From Candidatus Nitronauta litoralis (GTDB lineage Bacteria; Nitrospinota; Nitrospinia; Nitrospinales; Nitrospinaceae), in assembly GCA_015698285.1 (NCBI GenBank), contig CP048685.1, positions 3,348,001-3,412,000 of the forward strand: a stretch of DNA of 64,000 bases, read 5' to 3'. The notes under the pieces are model-generated. The model saw only the letters and a list, made by a program, of their open reading frames with translations. It was not told the DNA's origin and made no database searches. The position numbers and the translations under genes are program-made. Positions 1 to 7,572 of the stretch are shown here, in pieces. Each line of letters starts with the position of its first letter. Position 1 is the first letter of the stretch.

Positions 1-760
1 ACGCGGTCCCCAGTACCATTGTGATATTAAAAATATTGCTGCCAAACACATTTCCAAGGGCCATTTCCCCGTGACCTTTTAGGGCTGAGAGCGTGGCTGA
101 AACAATCTCGGGAAGGCTGGTTCCAACCGCAACAATAGTGATCCCGATGAGCCATTCACTGATCCCGTAGGATCGGGCAATATTGACCGCGCCCTGTACC
201 ATCCAATGCGCTCCAAGAACAAGCCCAACCAAACCCACAATGATGAGTCCAACCTGAATGAGAAGTCCTGCGCTTGGGAAATAGCTGGATTCCTCTTCGA
301 GCTCCAGATCCCCCCCATCTTTTGCGGTCAATGCCAACAAGACATACCCCACAATGCAGGCGAATAAAATGCCTCCTTCTATCCGGCTTAAAAATTGATT
401 CCAGGTAAAAAACAGAAGCATTCCGGTTGCAAACAATAATGGAGGAGTTTCTTTTTTCAGACGTCCCGGCTCAATAGTAACAGGGGCAATAAGTGCTGTT
501 ATTCCTAAAACCAACCCGATATTTGCAATGTTGCTACCCACTACATTGCCTAGCGAAACCTCTGGGGCTCCCTGTAGGGTTGCTAACAAACTGACACATA
601 GTTCGGGAGCCGATGTGCCAAAACCTATCACAACGGCGCCAATGGTAAAGGGGGATAATTTGAAAAACTTGGCAACTTGAATGCTACCCGAAATCAAAAA
701 CTCCCCACCGAAATAAAGAAAGCCGAGTCCTAAAAGGATGAGGAGAAGGTCAAACCACAT
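1..760 (-). CDS. CaCA-family calcium/sodium antiporter, 3' end cut by window
   Basis: Integral-membrane cation exchanger of the YrbG type, which swaps Ca2+ for Na+ or H+ across the inner membrane. Reading the minus strand from the ATG at 758-760 gives about 253 residues without a stop before the window edge, so the C-terminus is missing. Two inverted alpha-repeats are visible. The first has GFGTSAPEL followed by GNVVGSNIANIGLVLG. The second has AVGTSLPEI followed by GNVFGSNIFNI. The GTS-PE and G-N-GSN signatures are the ion-binding motifs of the family. An acidic Leu/Glu-rich loop separates the halves. No good Shine-Dalgarno precedes the start, so the start is less certain than the family. 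The gene runs away from the His-rich gene's terminator and has no partner here. Confidence 0.9.
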   Translation of the reverse strand, partial: MWFDLLLILLGLGFLYFGGEFLISGSIQVAKFFKLSPFTIGAVVIGFGTSAPELCVSLLATLQGAPEVSLGNVVGSNIANIGLVLGITALIAPVTIEPGRLKKETPPLLFATGMLLFFTWNQFLSRIEGGILFACIVGYVLLALTAKDGGDLELEEESSYFPSAGLLIQVGLIIVGLVGLVLGAHWMVQGAVNIARSYGISEWLIGITIVAVGTSLPEIVSATLSALKGHGEMALGNVFGSNIFNITMVLGTA

Positions 761-920
761 AGGCAGTCATAATAATAACGCAACAGATAATAAAAGAGCG
801 TTGCGGCTGGTTGATGGTGTGTTGATTGACGAGAAACTCTATCAGGTTATATGGAAAATTGAAAGAGACTCCTATCTAATTTAGCGGGTGATACAACTAA
901 TTACCACTGGTTATCTAAAG

Positions 921-960
921 CAAATAAAAAAACCCTGGAACTCTTGTGAGCTCCAGGGTT
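921..960 (-). terminator. Rho-independent terminator of the His-rich peptide gene
   Basis: A 13-base arm at 931-943 (AACCCTGGAACTC) pairs with GAGCTCCAGGGTT at 948-960 with one mismatch and a TTGT loop. On the minus strand the stem is followed by a T-rich run (921-930), so it terminates transcription leftward from the gene at 992-1294. Confidence 0.85.
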
Positions 961-991
961 AATTCATAACTAAAAAATCTGAAATATGATT

Positions 992-1294
992 CTAATGGGC
1001 GTTGGCAATATGGCCTTCTTTCATGTTGCCTGCGCCTTTCTTATCATGTCCCATTTTCTTGCCTTTATGGTCACCATTTTTTTCACCACTGCTGCCTTCA
1101 CCTTTATGACCGTCTTTATATTCCGAACCACCGGCATGTTTGTCCGTTTTAGAAGAACCGCTTCCTTCTTCCATGTGAGCCTTATCTTTTCCGTGCCCCT
1201 TGCCGGGATGTTTACCATCGTCTGCCACGGCTGTCCCAATAAAGAAAAAGATAGCCATGAGTGCTGTTACAATTGCAATACCTGATTTTTGCAT
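992..1294 (-). CDS. Small exported His/Lys/Gly-rich protein, function unknown
   Basis: A 100-residue protein. Residues 1-24 form a clear Sec signal peptide (KSGIAIVTALMAIFFFIGTAVA, cleavage about AVA-DDG). The mature 76 residues are low-complexity: nine histidines, many lysines, glycines and acidic residues, and no cysteine or hydrophobic core, so it is probably disordered. The composition suggests metal or polyanion binding in the periplasm, but no family is recognised. An AGGAG Shine-Dalgarno lies 7 bases before the ATG and a strong terminator follows the stop, which supports a real single-gene transcript. The plus-strand reading frame opposite it is a shadow. A large stem-loop (1333-1385) lies in its upstream region. 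Confidence 0.8.
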   Translation of the reverse strand: MQKSGIAIVTALMAIFFFIGTAVADDGKHPGKGHGKDKAHMEEGSGSSKTDKHAGGSEYKDGHKGEGSSGEKNGDHKGKKMGHDKKGAGNMKEGHIANAH

Positions 1295-1332
1295 TTTAAT
1301 CTCCTTTTAAAATTAATTTGTGCGCAGCCATG

Positions 1333-1385
1333 CTGGGTTGAAGCCGACATAGCCAAAGCATGTTTCCTGAAGTCGCTTCACCCAG
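1333..1385. other. Long imperfect stem-loop upstream of the His-rich gene
   Basis: CTGGGT-T-GAAGC-C-GAC at 1333-1348 pairs with GTCGCTTCACCCAG at 1372-1385: fourteen base pairs with two single-base bulges and a 23-base loop. It lies 38 bases upstream of the His-rich gene start and about 90 bases past the SPOR gene stop. No T-run follows on either strand, so it is not a simple terminator. It may be a structured leader, a processing site or a REP-like repeat; I saw no second copy in the window. Confidence 0.55.
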
Positions 1386-1476
1386 AGTATCTTAGATGTG
1401 GAACGAAAGAATATAAAAAAATCAGGCAAAATCGTTTTAAACTTTTGCCACCAAAACCGTTAATTGGGGTAGGGCA

Positions 1477-2337
1477 TTAACCCTTTTTAACGAAAAAAAT
1501 GAACGAGTTTTTATACCCCGCTTTCGCCAGACCAGACCGGGCCGTTTGTGCCTGCGAAGAGGTATTAAACCCGCCAAGCTTTACTACATTGATGGATTTG
1601 TTGTTTACCGTTTTGGTGCCTATGGAGGGATTAAAGCCGGCTTTTTTTAACTTTCCTGCCAGACGATCAGCATTGGCTTTTCTGGAAAATGCTCCTATCT
1701 GAATAAAATAGCCGGAGGAAGCAGATACTTTTGATGTTGAAGACAGGTTTGAACCTGGGGCTTTAAGATCTCGCGCTGGTGGCAAGTTCATGGCTTTCAA
1801 AGTTGTGCCCACAACCTTCTTTTTAGTTTTTACTTTTGCGCCCGTTTCAGAAAAACTGATTTGTGGGTTTTTGACCGATGGGTTGGCTTGCGAGGATTTC
1901 ACCGCTTTGGTAGTTTTTGCAGGATTTTTTACTGTCGGTTTGGTTTCCGGTTTTTTTGGGGCCGGTGGAGGCGTCTTGGCAACAGGTTTAATTTCTGGAA
2001 CCTTGCTGTCTAACTTGGTGCCTCCATTTAGTGGAAAAGGAATTGGTTTCGCTGGTGCTTTCGGAGGCAACTTGGCAATCTGAGTTTTGTTTGCCACAGA
2101 ATCCGACTTTGAAGTATTTGACTGGGACTGAATGCCATAGTAAAGAAAAACCAGTAAACTTATAGCCACGCCCGCGATGGCGACAATCTTGGTGTTCTTT
2201 GCACGAACTTTACGTTCCGCTTCGATTTCCGCCTCAATCTCGGCATCTTCAATCAGGTCATCAATGCGCTTGGTGTAACGAACGGCAGGTTCTTCGGTAT
2301 TGGCTTCTGGTTTTTCTAAGGTCAGATTGATGGACAT
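1477..2337 (-). CDS. SPOR-domain inner-membrane protein
   Basis: A 286-residue bitopic protein. An acidic N-terminal segment (1-45, repeated E-A-E-I-E) faces the cytoplasm. One transmembrane helix spans about 50-67. A Pro/Lys-rich periplasmic linker covers about 85-205, and a C-terminal SPOR domain about 209-284 starts GYFIQIGAFSRKANA and ends with the typical aromatic strand. SPOR domains bind denuded peptidoglycan glycan strands, usually at the division septum, so a role in septal wall remodelling (FtsN/DedD-like) is likely. No division gene flanks it. It is transcribed away from pyrD; the 270-base gap between them should hold both promoters. Confidence 0.85.
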   Translation of the reverse strand: MSINLTLEKPEANTEEPAVRYTKRIDDLIEDAEIEAEIEAERKVRAKNTKIVAIAGVAISLLVFLYYGIQSQSNTSKSDSVANKTQIAKLPPKAPAKPIPFPLNGGTKLDSKVPEIKPVAKTPPPAPKKPETKPTVKNPAKTTKAVKSSQANPSVKNPQISFSETGAKVKTKKKVVGTTLKAMNLPPARDLKAPGSNLSSTSKVSASSGYFIQIGAFSRKANADRLAGKLKKAGFNPSIGTKTVNNKSINVVKLGGFNTSSQAQTARSGLAKAGYKNSFIFFVKKG

Positions 2338-2511
2338 GGCTTTACCCAGTGGTGTAGGTTGTTAATCCTGTTGGCAGTTTCAGACTGATGCTAAAACCAA
2401 TTGATTTCCAAGGGATTAGAAAGTAGGACTCGAATCTTGTTAGCATCTCTGTATTTAAATGCTTGTATTTTAATGTGTTAAAGAAACCAATTTTTAACTA
2501 ATTGATTTCTT

Positions 2512-2520
2512 TGGTATTAT
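2512..2520 (+). promoter_or_regulatory. Candidate extended -10 promoter for pyrD
   Basis: TGGTATTAT is an extended -10 element (TGn plus TATTAT, five of six matches to TATAAT). No good -35 lies 17 bases upstream (TTTTAA), as is usual for extended -10 promoters. It would give a leader of about 80 bases before the pyrD ATG. The 2338-2607 gap also carries AATTGATTTC twice (2399-2408, 2500-2509), of unknown meaning. Confidence 0.35.
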
Positions 2521-2607
2521 ATTTTCACAGAAATCAAGTGTCAAGCACAACTATTTGTTGTTTAAGAAGTTTCGACCTTTTTGATAGAAAGTTAGAACAG
2601 GATCTAT

Positions 2608-3525
2608 ATGGCCCAGGCTCAACAAAACCCAGACATTTCTGTGGATATGGGAGGGCTTTTCCTTGAAAATCCTGTGGTTGCAGCATCAGGCACATTTGGA
2701 TACGGCCTGGAATTTACTCCTTTTGTCGATTTGAATGCCCTGGGTGGATTCTCAACTAAAGGCCTATCACTCAAGCCAAGGCTTGGTAATCCGGTTCCTA
2801 GAGTTGTTGAATCGGAAGCGGGGATGCTCAACGCCATTGGGCTGGAGAATGTTGGTCTTGAAAAATTCATCCAGACCAAGCTTCCTCTTATTCATCCTTA
2901 TCAATGCCGCCTGATATGCAATTTTTTTGGAAATACGGTAGATGAGTATATTGAGATGGCCGGCGCCCTTTCTGATGAGAAACGGGTCGATGCCCTCGAA
3001 ATGAATATCTCCTGCCCTAACGTTAAAGAAGGTGGACATCAGTTCAGTTCAAAACCGGAGCTTGTTGAGGAAGTCGTGGAGGCAGTGAGGGCGGTAACAA
3101 AAAAATTCCTGATTGTTAAACTCTCCCCGAATGTTACGGATATTACGGAAACTGCACGTGCTGCTGAAAAAGCAGGAGCGGATGCCTTGTCCCTGACGAA
3201 TACTTTTGTTGGTATGGTGATGGATATGGAGACCCGACAGCCTTATCTTGCGAATGGCACTGGTGGTTTATCCGGCCCCGCCATAAAACCAATTTCCTTG
3301 CAGATGGTTTATCAGACAACTCGCGCAGTGAAGATACCTGTTTTTGGGATTGGGGGTATTCGCACGGCGGAAGATGCCTTGCAGTTTTTGGTGGCTGGGG
3401 CTAGCGCTGTGCAGGTTGGAACTGCTAATTTTTTTGATCCTGGAGTAACTATCAAAATAGTGAACGGTATTCGTGAGTGGTGTAAACAAAACGGGGTCAA
3501 GTCGTTAAACGAGCTAAAGCCATGA
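2608..3525 (+). CDS. pyrD: Dihydroorotate dehydrogenase, class 1B type
   Basis: Oxidises dihydroorotate to orotate, the fourth step of pyrimidine synthesis, using FMN in the cytoplasm. At 305 residues it has the class 1 length. The active-site loop NISCPNVKEGG (about 133-143) carries the catalytic cysteine C135 that separates class 1 from the membrane class 2 enzymes, which use serine. STKGLSLKP (about 49-57), VKLSPN (170-175), and the FMN phosphate sites GIGGI (247-251) and VGTANF are present. Class 1B enzymes normally pair with a PyrK Fe-S/FAD subunit; no pyrK is in this window. An ACAGGA Shine-Dalgarno precedes the ATG. It converges on alr with only 9 bases between the stops. Confidence 0.95.
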   Translation: MAQAQQNPDISVDMGGLFLENPVVAASGTFGYGLEFTPFVDLNALGGFSTKGLSLKPRLGNPVPRVVESEAGMLNAIGLENVGLEKFIQTKLPLIHPYQCRLICNFFGNTVDEYIEMAGALSDEKRVDALEMNISCPNVKEGGHQFSSKPELVEEVVEAVRAVTKKFLIVKLSPNVTDITETARAAEKAGADALSLTNTFVGMVMDMETRQPYLANGTGGLSGPAIKPISLQMVYQTTRAVKIPVFGIGGIRTAEDALQFLVAGASAVQVGTANFFDPGVTIKIVNGIREWCKQNGVKSLNELKP

Positions 3526-3534
3526 GACTTGGCA

Positions 3535-4728
3535 TCATTCCACTGTATAAACTCTGGGCACTCGTTTTCCGACACAACACATGATTTCATATGGAATCGT
3601 ATTACCATGCAATGCCACTTCTTCAATGCGAATGGTTTCGTTGCCTTGATTCCCAAACAAAACAACCTCATCCCCTTCACGTGGCTCCGGGATATCTGAC
3701 ACATCGACCAGGCAAAGGTCCATACAAATAGTGCCCACTTGGGGTGCCCGCTTCCCATTTACAAGAACTTCTATTTTTCCCGAAAGGTTTCTTTGCAAAC
3801 CATCGGCGTACCCCACAGGCAGAGTGGCTATTTTGCTTTGTTTTTTTGTAGTGAATTTCCTGCCATAACTAAGAGACGAATCACTCGGAACTTCATTTAT
3901 GTTAATAATTCGCGTCTTCCACTGCATCACAGGTTGAAAAGAGGTTGATTGTTGTTCCAGCACTTTTCTATAGGGCTCAAGACCGGGAGAAGTCAGCGCT
4001 CCGTAAAGAAGAATTCCGGGTCGAACAAGGTCAAACTGGCTTTCCGGAAATTTAAGAAGGGCAGAGCTGTTTGCTGCATGAATCTTCGGTATCAAAATTT
4101 TCCTGAAAGCCAATCGGGTCATTAGCTCCTCAAAAAGCTTTAATTGCTTTTGCGAATATTCAGGATCATGCTCATCTGCTGTTGAAAAATGAGTGAATAA
4201 TGAATCGATACGAAGGGTCTTTAGTGAGCGTACCTGTTCAATAAAATCTGTTGCCTCTTCTGGTGGAATGCCCAGGCGCCCCATTCCGGTATTTACCTTG
4301 ATATGAACCCCAACCTGGGTATTTAACTTTTCGGCACGAATAGCCAGCGTTTTAGCCATTTCCAGGGTACTGAGAGTTGTTGTCAGTTTGAAACGAATCA
4401 GGTCGTCGATTTCTTCCGGGAATATTCCACAAAGCACCTGGATGGGTACGCTAATACCTTTCTCTCTAATTTGTACTCCTTCTTCCACTACTCCCACCCC
4501 AAGCGACCGGGCTCCAGCTTCAACCAGGGCCTGGGCACAGGGCAAGGCACCATGACCGTATGCATCGGCCTTCACCACTGCCATGGTTTCAACGCCGGGC
4601 TTCAGCAGACTTTGCAAAGTTTGAAAGTTATTTTTGAGCGCAGGAATGTTGACCTCTGCTACTGTTGCTCTGTGCTGGCCTTTACTGTTTTCGATTGTGT
4701 TTAGGATGGGGTCCGAAATGGGGTTCAC
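3535..4728 (-). CDS. alr: Alanine racemase
   Basis: PLP-dependent racemase that makes D-alanine for peptidoglycan. The PLP lysine is in VVKADAYGHG (about 51-60, K53). The second acid/base tyrosine is in LSYGRKF (about Y288), followed by LPVGYADG and VGTICMDL, all Alr signatures. The length of 397 residues is slightly above the usual 360-390 because of an N-terminal extension of about 20 residues before the TIM barrel. The gene stands alone, tail to tail with pyrD and 35 bases downstream of the DUF1566 gene on the same strand, so co-transcription with that gene is possible. The start ATG has no strong Shine-Dalgarno; a downstream start would only trim the extension. Confidence 0.95.
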   Translation of the reverse strand: MNPISDPILNTIENSKGQHRATVAEVNIPALKNNFQTLQSLLKPGVETMAVVKADAYGHGALPCAQALVEAGARSLGVGVVEEGVQIREKGISVPIQVLCGIFPEEIDDLIRFKLTTTLSTLEMAKTLAIRAEKLNTQVGVHIKVNTGMGRLGIPPEEATDFIEQVRSLKTLRIDSLFTHFSTADEHDPEYSQKQLKLFEELMTRLAFRKILIPKIHAANSSALLKFPESQFDLVRPGILLYGALTSPGLEPYRKVLEQQSTSFQPVMQWKTRIININEVPSDSSLSYGRKFTTKKQSKIATLPVGYADGLQRNLSGKIEVLVNGKRAPQVGTICMDLCLVDVSDIPEPREGDEVVLFGNQGNETIRIEEVALHGNTIPYEIMCCVGKRVPRVYTVE

Positions 4729-4763
4729 ACAAAAAGTAGGAGAATAGAGTTTGCCGGCAGGAT

Positions 4764-5366
4764 TTATTCCCTGCGGCTTCGACCGGATGTTGAAACCCGG
4801 TTGGCGACTTTCGCTTTTCCTGTGGAGCGAACGGCACGAGCGGACATATTGGATTCATCCTTGGCTGTTTTCCGGATCAAATAACCGCGGTCGCTGTAGA
4901 AATTATAGGCCATGGCGTTGATCCCATTTTCTTCCTGGCACCAATAGGTAAACCCGCAACCTTCAGGGAATATGTAATCAAGGTGGACAATGTCATCATT
5001 AAAGTCCATGTTCTTTGAATCATGGTCATACAAATTACGGCACTCCTGATTTTTGGGAAGGCGCCAATCATTAAATCCACCAAAATTTTGTTCATTCAGC
5101 CAGGCCACAAATTTATTGGCCCCTCTCCAGTTACACCAGCGACCTCTCATCTGATAGCTGTCTTCTTTGGTCCACATTAACTTGTACTTGGTATCGCTTA
5201 TGGTACCGTTTTCGTTGTCGATAAAACGCTCGGACATAAATGTGATTTCTGGATGAAGTTTTTCAAAAGTCCTAAGAAGGACTGGATACAGCATTAAACC
5301 ATTAAAATACCTTAACTCACCTGTCAAGTTCAAACCAAATTTAGGATTCGGGTCACCCCTATCCAA
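4764..5366 (-). CDS. DUF1566 (Lcl C-terminal-like) domain protein
   Basis: Up to 200 residues. The DUF1566 core starts around residue 50 (RFIDNENGTISDTK, then LMWTKED) and continues with the hallmark NDWRLPKNQECRNLYD and the closing arginine-rich ARAVRSTGK. Such domains have a C-type-lectin-like fold and are usually exported or surface-exposed, with unknown ligands. This copy has no signal peptide in frame. The longest frame opens with TTG (5364-5366) after an in-frame TAG. The first ATG in frame is at 5292-5294, which would give about 176 residues. Neither has a convincing Shine-Dalgarno, so the start is unsettled and the N-terminus may have been lost. Confidence 0.75.
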   Translation of the reverse strand: MDRGDPNPKFGLNLTGELRYFNGLMLYPVLLRTFEKLHPEITFMSERFIDNENGTISDTKYKLMWTKEDSYQMRGRWCNWRGANKFVAWLNEQNFGGFNDWRLPKNQECRNLYDHDSKNMDFNDDIVHLDYIFPEGCGFTYWCQEENGINAMAYNFYSDRGYLIRKTAKDESNMSARAVRSTGKAKVANRVSTSGRSRRE

Positions 5367-5501
5367 AAACAGGGAAGAAGAACTGAAAAATATTTTTATT
5401 GGCTATTTTGCCTGTCCGGGTAAAGGTGATATATGATATCAATAGTTTTCGCACTGCTGGATTCAGGCAATGATCAATCTTTCAACTGACAGGAACTACT
5501 C

Positions 5502-5798
5502 ATGGCAGCCAAGATAGAAATTCAAAGCTTTTTTTATGACATGATCCACTGTAAAGATAAGGTTCTATTAACTTTTGATAAATGGGACGAAGAGTTTGGC
5601 GAAGACCCTCGTGGACCCTTGGTTGCAGGTATTCGGGAATGCCCGGATGAGGATTTGATAAACCTTTTGATCAACATGCAGCGTATGGCTACTGGTTTTG
5701 GGCAAATAAAGGAATTAATGGATGCAGCAGAACAGGCTGAAGTTGATGCACAACATGAAATTGTAGAAAGCGATGACGATGATGATGACGATTTTTAG
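5502..5798 (+). CDS. Small acidic protein of unknown function
   Basis: A 98-residue cytoplasmic protein with no recognised family. It is predicted mostly helical, with WDEEFGEDPRGP near the middle, a Leu/Ile-rich helix (DEDLINLLINM) and an extremely acidic tail of consecutive aspartates (SDDDDDDDF). CAGGAAC sits at a good distance before the ATG. Its stop is 15 bases before the next gene's TTG, so the two are probably co-transcribed. The acidic tail could engage a basic partner or metal ions; this is inference. No transmembrane segment or signal peptide is seen. Confidence 0.75.
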   Translation: MAAKIEIQSFFYDMIHCKDKVLLTFDKWDEEFGEDPRGPLVAGIRECPDEDLINLLINMQRMATGFGQIKELMDAAEQAEVDAQHEIVESDDDDDDDF

Positions 5799-5813
5799 AA
5801 CGGTACATTTCCA

Positions 5814-6701
5814 TTGATACAGTTAACTCGATTGCAATTTTCGTTGCTGGCTACTTTTGCAATTCAGTTTATGGTTTTCTCCGGCTGTTCTCCCGAAGGA
5901 AAAAATAAAAACAGCAGGGATTTCCCAACCTCTACAGTTTTTAAGAAGGATGGGAAAGAAATGGTACTGGTCCCTGCCGGAGAATTCTGGATGGGAACCG
6001 ACAAAGTTGATACTGAGGACACTCACCTCAAAATCGGTACAGTAAAACCACTTTATCTTGATCAAAAACCAAAACAAAAAATCCATCTGGATGCATTTTA
6101 TATAGATAAGTACGAAGTGACCAACCGGGAGTATAAAAAGTTTATTGATGAAACCCTGTACCATGACCGCCCCTCTAACTGGCAGGGAGACAATTATCCT
6201 CCTGAACTTGCGGATCGCCCGGTGACCAATGTTTCCTGGGGAGAAGCGATGGCTTATGCCCTATGGGCTGGGAAGACCCTCCCCACAGAACAACAATGGG
6301 AAAAAGCTGCCAGAGGAGAGGATGGACGTCTTTACCCATGGGGCAATGATTATAAAAAAGGGGTTTCCAACATAGGACTGGAAGGTCGAAAAGACTCAGC
6401 CAAAGTGGGTAGTTATCCAAAAGACATAAGCCCTTACGGTGCCATGGATATGGGGGGAAATGTTATGGAATGGACTCTGAGCTGGTATCTTCCATATTCG
6501 GGAAGTGACTACCGCAATAAAAAAATGGGGCAACGTTTAAAAGTATTGAGAGGCAATGGATTTCAAAAAGGGGGGCACTATTTTCTTGATGCTTATCGAT
6601 TTGTTTTCCATCGAACAGAGGCTGATCCGGATGAGTTCTATGAAAACGTCGGTTTCAGATGTGTTAAGGACATAAAACGTTTGATGGATGGAGACGAGTA
6701 A
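5814..6701 (+). CDS. Lipoprotein with FGE-sulfatase (SUMF1-like) domain, cysteine-poor
   Basis: 295 residues. The N-terminus is a lipoprotein signal peptide with lipobox VFSGC (C25). A formylglycine-generating-enzyme-type fold follows: EMVLVPAGEFWMGTD, then FYIDKYEVTNREYKKF, VTNVSWGEAMAYALWAGKTLPTEQQWEKAARG, YPWGN, and GGNVMEW. The C-terminal part that carries two catalytic cysteines in true FGEs (RGG...SYCNRYR type) reads RGNGFQKGGHYFLDAYRFVFHR here and contains no cysteine. Sulfatase activation is therefore unlikely; a structural or ligand-binding role at the membrane is more plausible. The start is TTG at 5814, chosen because it gives a complete signal peptide. Only 19 bases separate its stop from the convergent pentapeptide gene. 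Confidence 0.85.
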   Translation: MIQLTRLQFSLLATFAIQFMVFSGCSPEGKNKNSRDFPTSTVFKKDGKEMVLVPAGEFWMGTDKVDTEDTHLKIGTVKPLYLDQKPKQKIHLDAFYIDKYEVTNREYKKFIDETLYHDRPSNWQGDNYPPELADRPVTNVSWGEAMAYALWAGKTLPTEQQWEKAARGEDGRLYPWGNDYKKGVSNIGLEGRKDSAKVGSYPKDISPYGAMDMGGNVMEWTLSWYLPYSGSDYRNKKMGQRLKVLRGNGFQKGGHYFLDAYRFVFHRTEADPDEFYENVGFRCVKDIKRLMDGDE

Positions 6702-6720
6702 TCTGTATATTAAGGGCTAT

Positions 6721-7572
6721 TCAATCGAATATAGTATTTTTGATATCTGCTCCTTTTGTATTCGCTTTAGAATGGTTTGAATCTACAAGATAAGCATTTT
6801 TCAGATTGGTTTTAGAGAGGTCAGTTCCGTGCAGGTTGCTTTCCAGTAAAAATGCATTTTCCAAGTTTGCTCCTTCGAGATTAGCGTAAGTCATATCGGC
6901 ACCCTCCAGATTGGTTTCCACCATAATTGCCTCTTTGCAAAAAACATCTTTAAATTCGCATCCAACCAAAACGGCATTTGAAAGATCAGCATTGGTGAGT
7001 GTGCTGGAATTGAAATCTGAATATTTAAGAATCGCACCTTTCAGATCGATATTCTCCATTTTAGAAAAACTGAAATCGGAACCGCGGGCATTGAGTCCGG
7101 TCATTTGACATTTCTCTACTTCAATTGATTTGGCAAAGGCGTACATCATTCGTGCAAAACCAAAGTCGGATTCAATGATTTTTGAATGGTAAAGGTTTGA
7201 ATGATTTAGGTTGCATCCTCGGAATTCACATCCTCTAATAGTCCCTCCGGAAAATACTGAATTCTGAAGGCTGGAATTACGAAAGGTGCAATTCACCAGC
7301 ATGGCATCTTCAAAGTTGGATTCCTGAAGATTGGTATTGGCAAAATTTACATTCTTGAGGCGGGCATTTCGAAAGGTTGATTTTTCAAGATTGGCTTCTG
7401 AAAAATTGATATCGGTCAATTCGGCGTTATCGAAAGTAACTTCATTCAGGACTGCAAAAATAAAGGAAGTTCCGTTCAGGCTGATTCCAGTTAAATCGTA
7501 TTCATGAAGGTTTATCCCATCCTGTGTGGGATTTTTCAACGCTTGATTTAAAACTTCTTCAACCTGTGACAT
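6721..7572 (-). CDS. Pentapeptide repeat protein
   Basis: 283 residues. From about residue 25 to the end it consists of A(D/N)LxX-type pentapeptides, such as ANLEK-STFRN-ARLKN-VNFAN-TNLQE, predicting a right-handed quadrilateral beta-helix. There is a short helical N-terminus and no signal peptide or membrane helix. The middle third (about residues 125-165) is degenerate, as if two beta-helix segments are joined. Its ATG overlaps the motA stop as TAATG, so it is probably translationally coupled to motA and made with the stator. That suggests a role with the motor or its membrane, but no function is known. Some pentapeptide proteins act on DNA gyrase; nothing here points to that. Confidence 0.9.
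   Translation of the reverse strand: MSQVEEVLNQALKNPTQDGINLHEYDLTGISLNGTSFIFAVLNEVTFDNAELTDINFSEANLEKSTFRNARLKNVNFANTNLQESNFEDAMLVNCTFRNSSLQNSVFSGGTIRGCEFRGCNLNHSNLYHSKIIESDFGFARMMYAFAKSIEVEKCQMTGLNARGSDFSFSKMENIDLKGAILKYSDFNSSTLTNADLSNAVLVGCEFKDVFCKEAIMVETNLEGADMTYANLEGANLENAFLLESNLHGTDLSKTNLKNAYLVDSNHSKANTKGADIKNTIFD

Noticed and set aside
986-1285. Plus-strand frame opposite the His-rich gene
   Set aside because: It is a shadow: the minus-strand gene has a signal peptide, Shine-Dalgarno and terminator; the plus frame is an artefact of its low-complexity codons.
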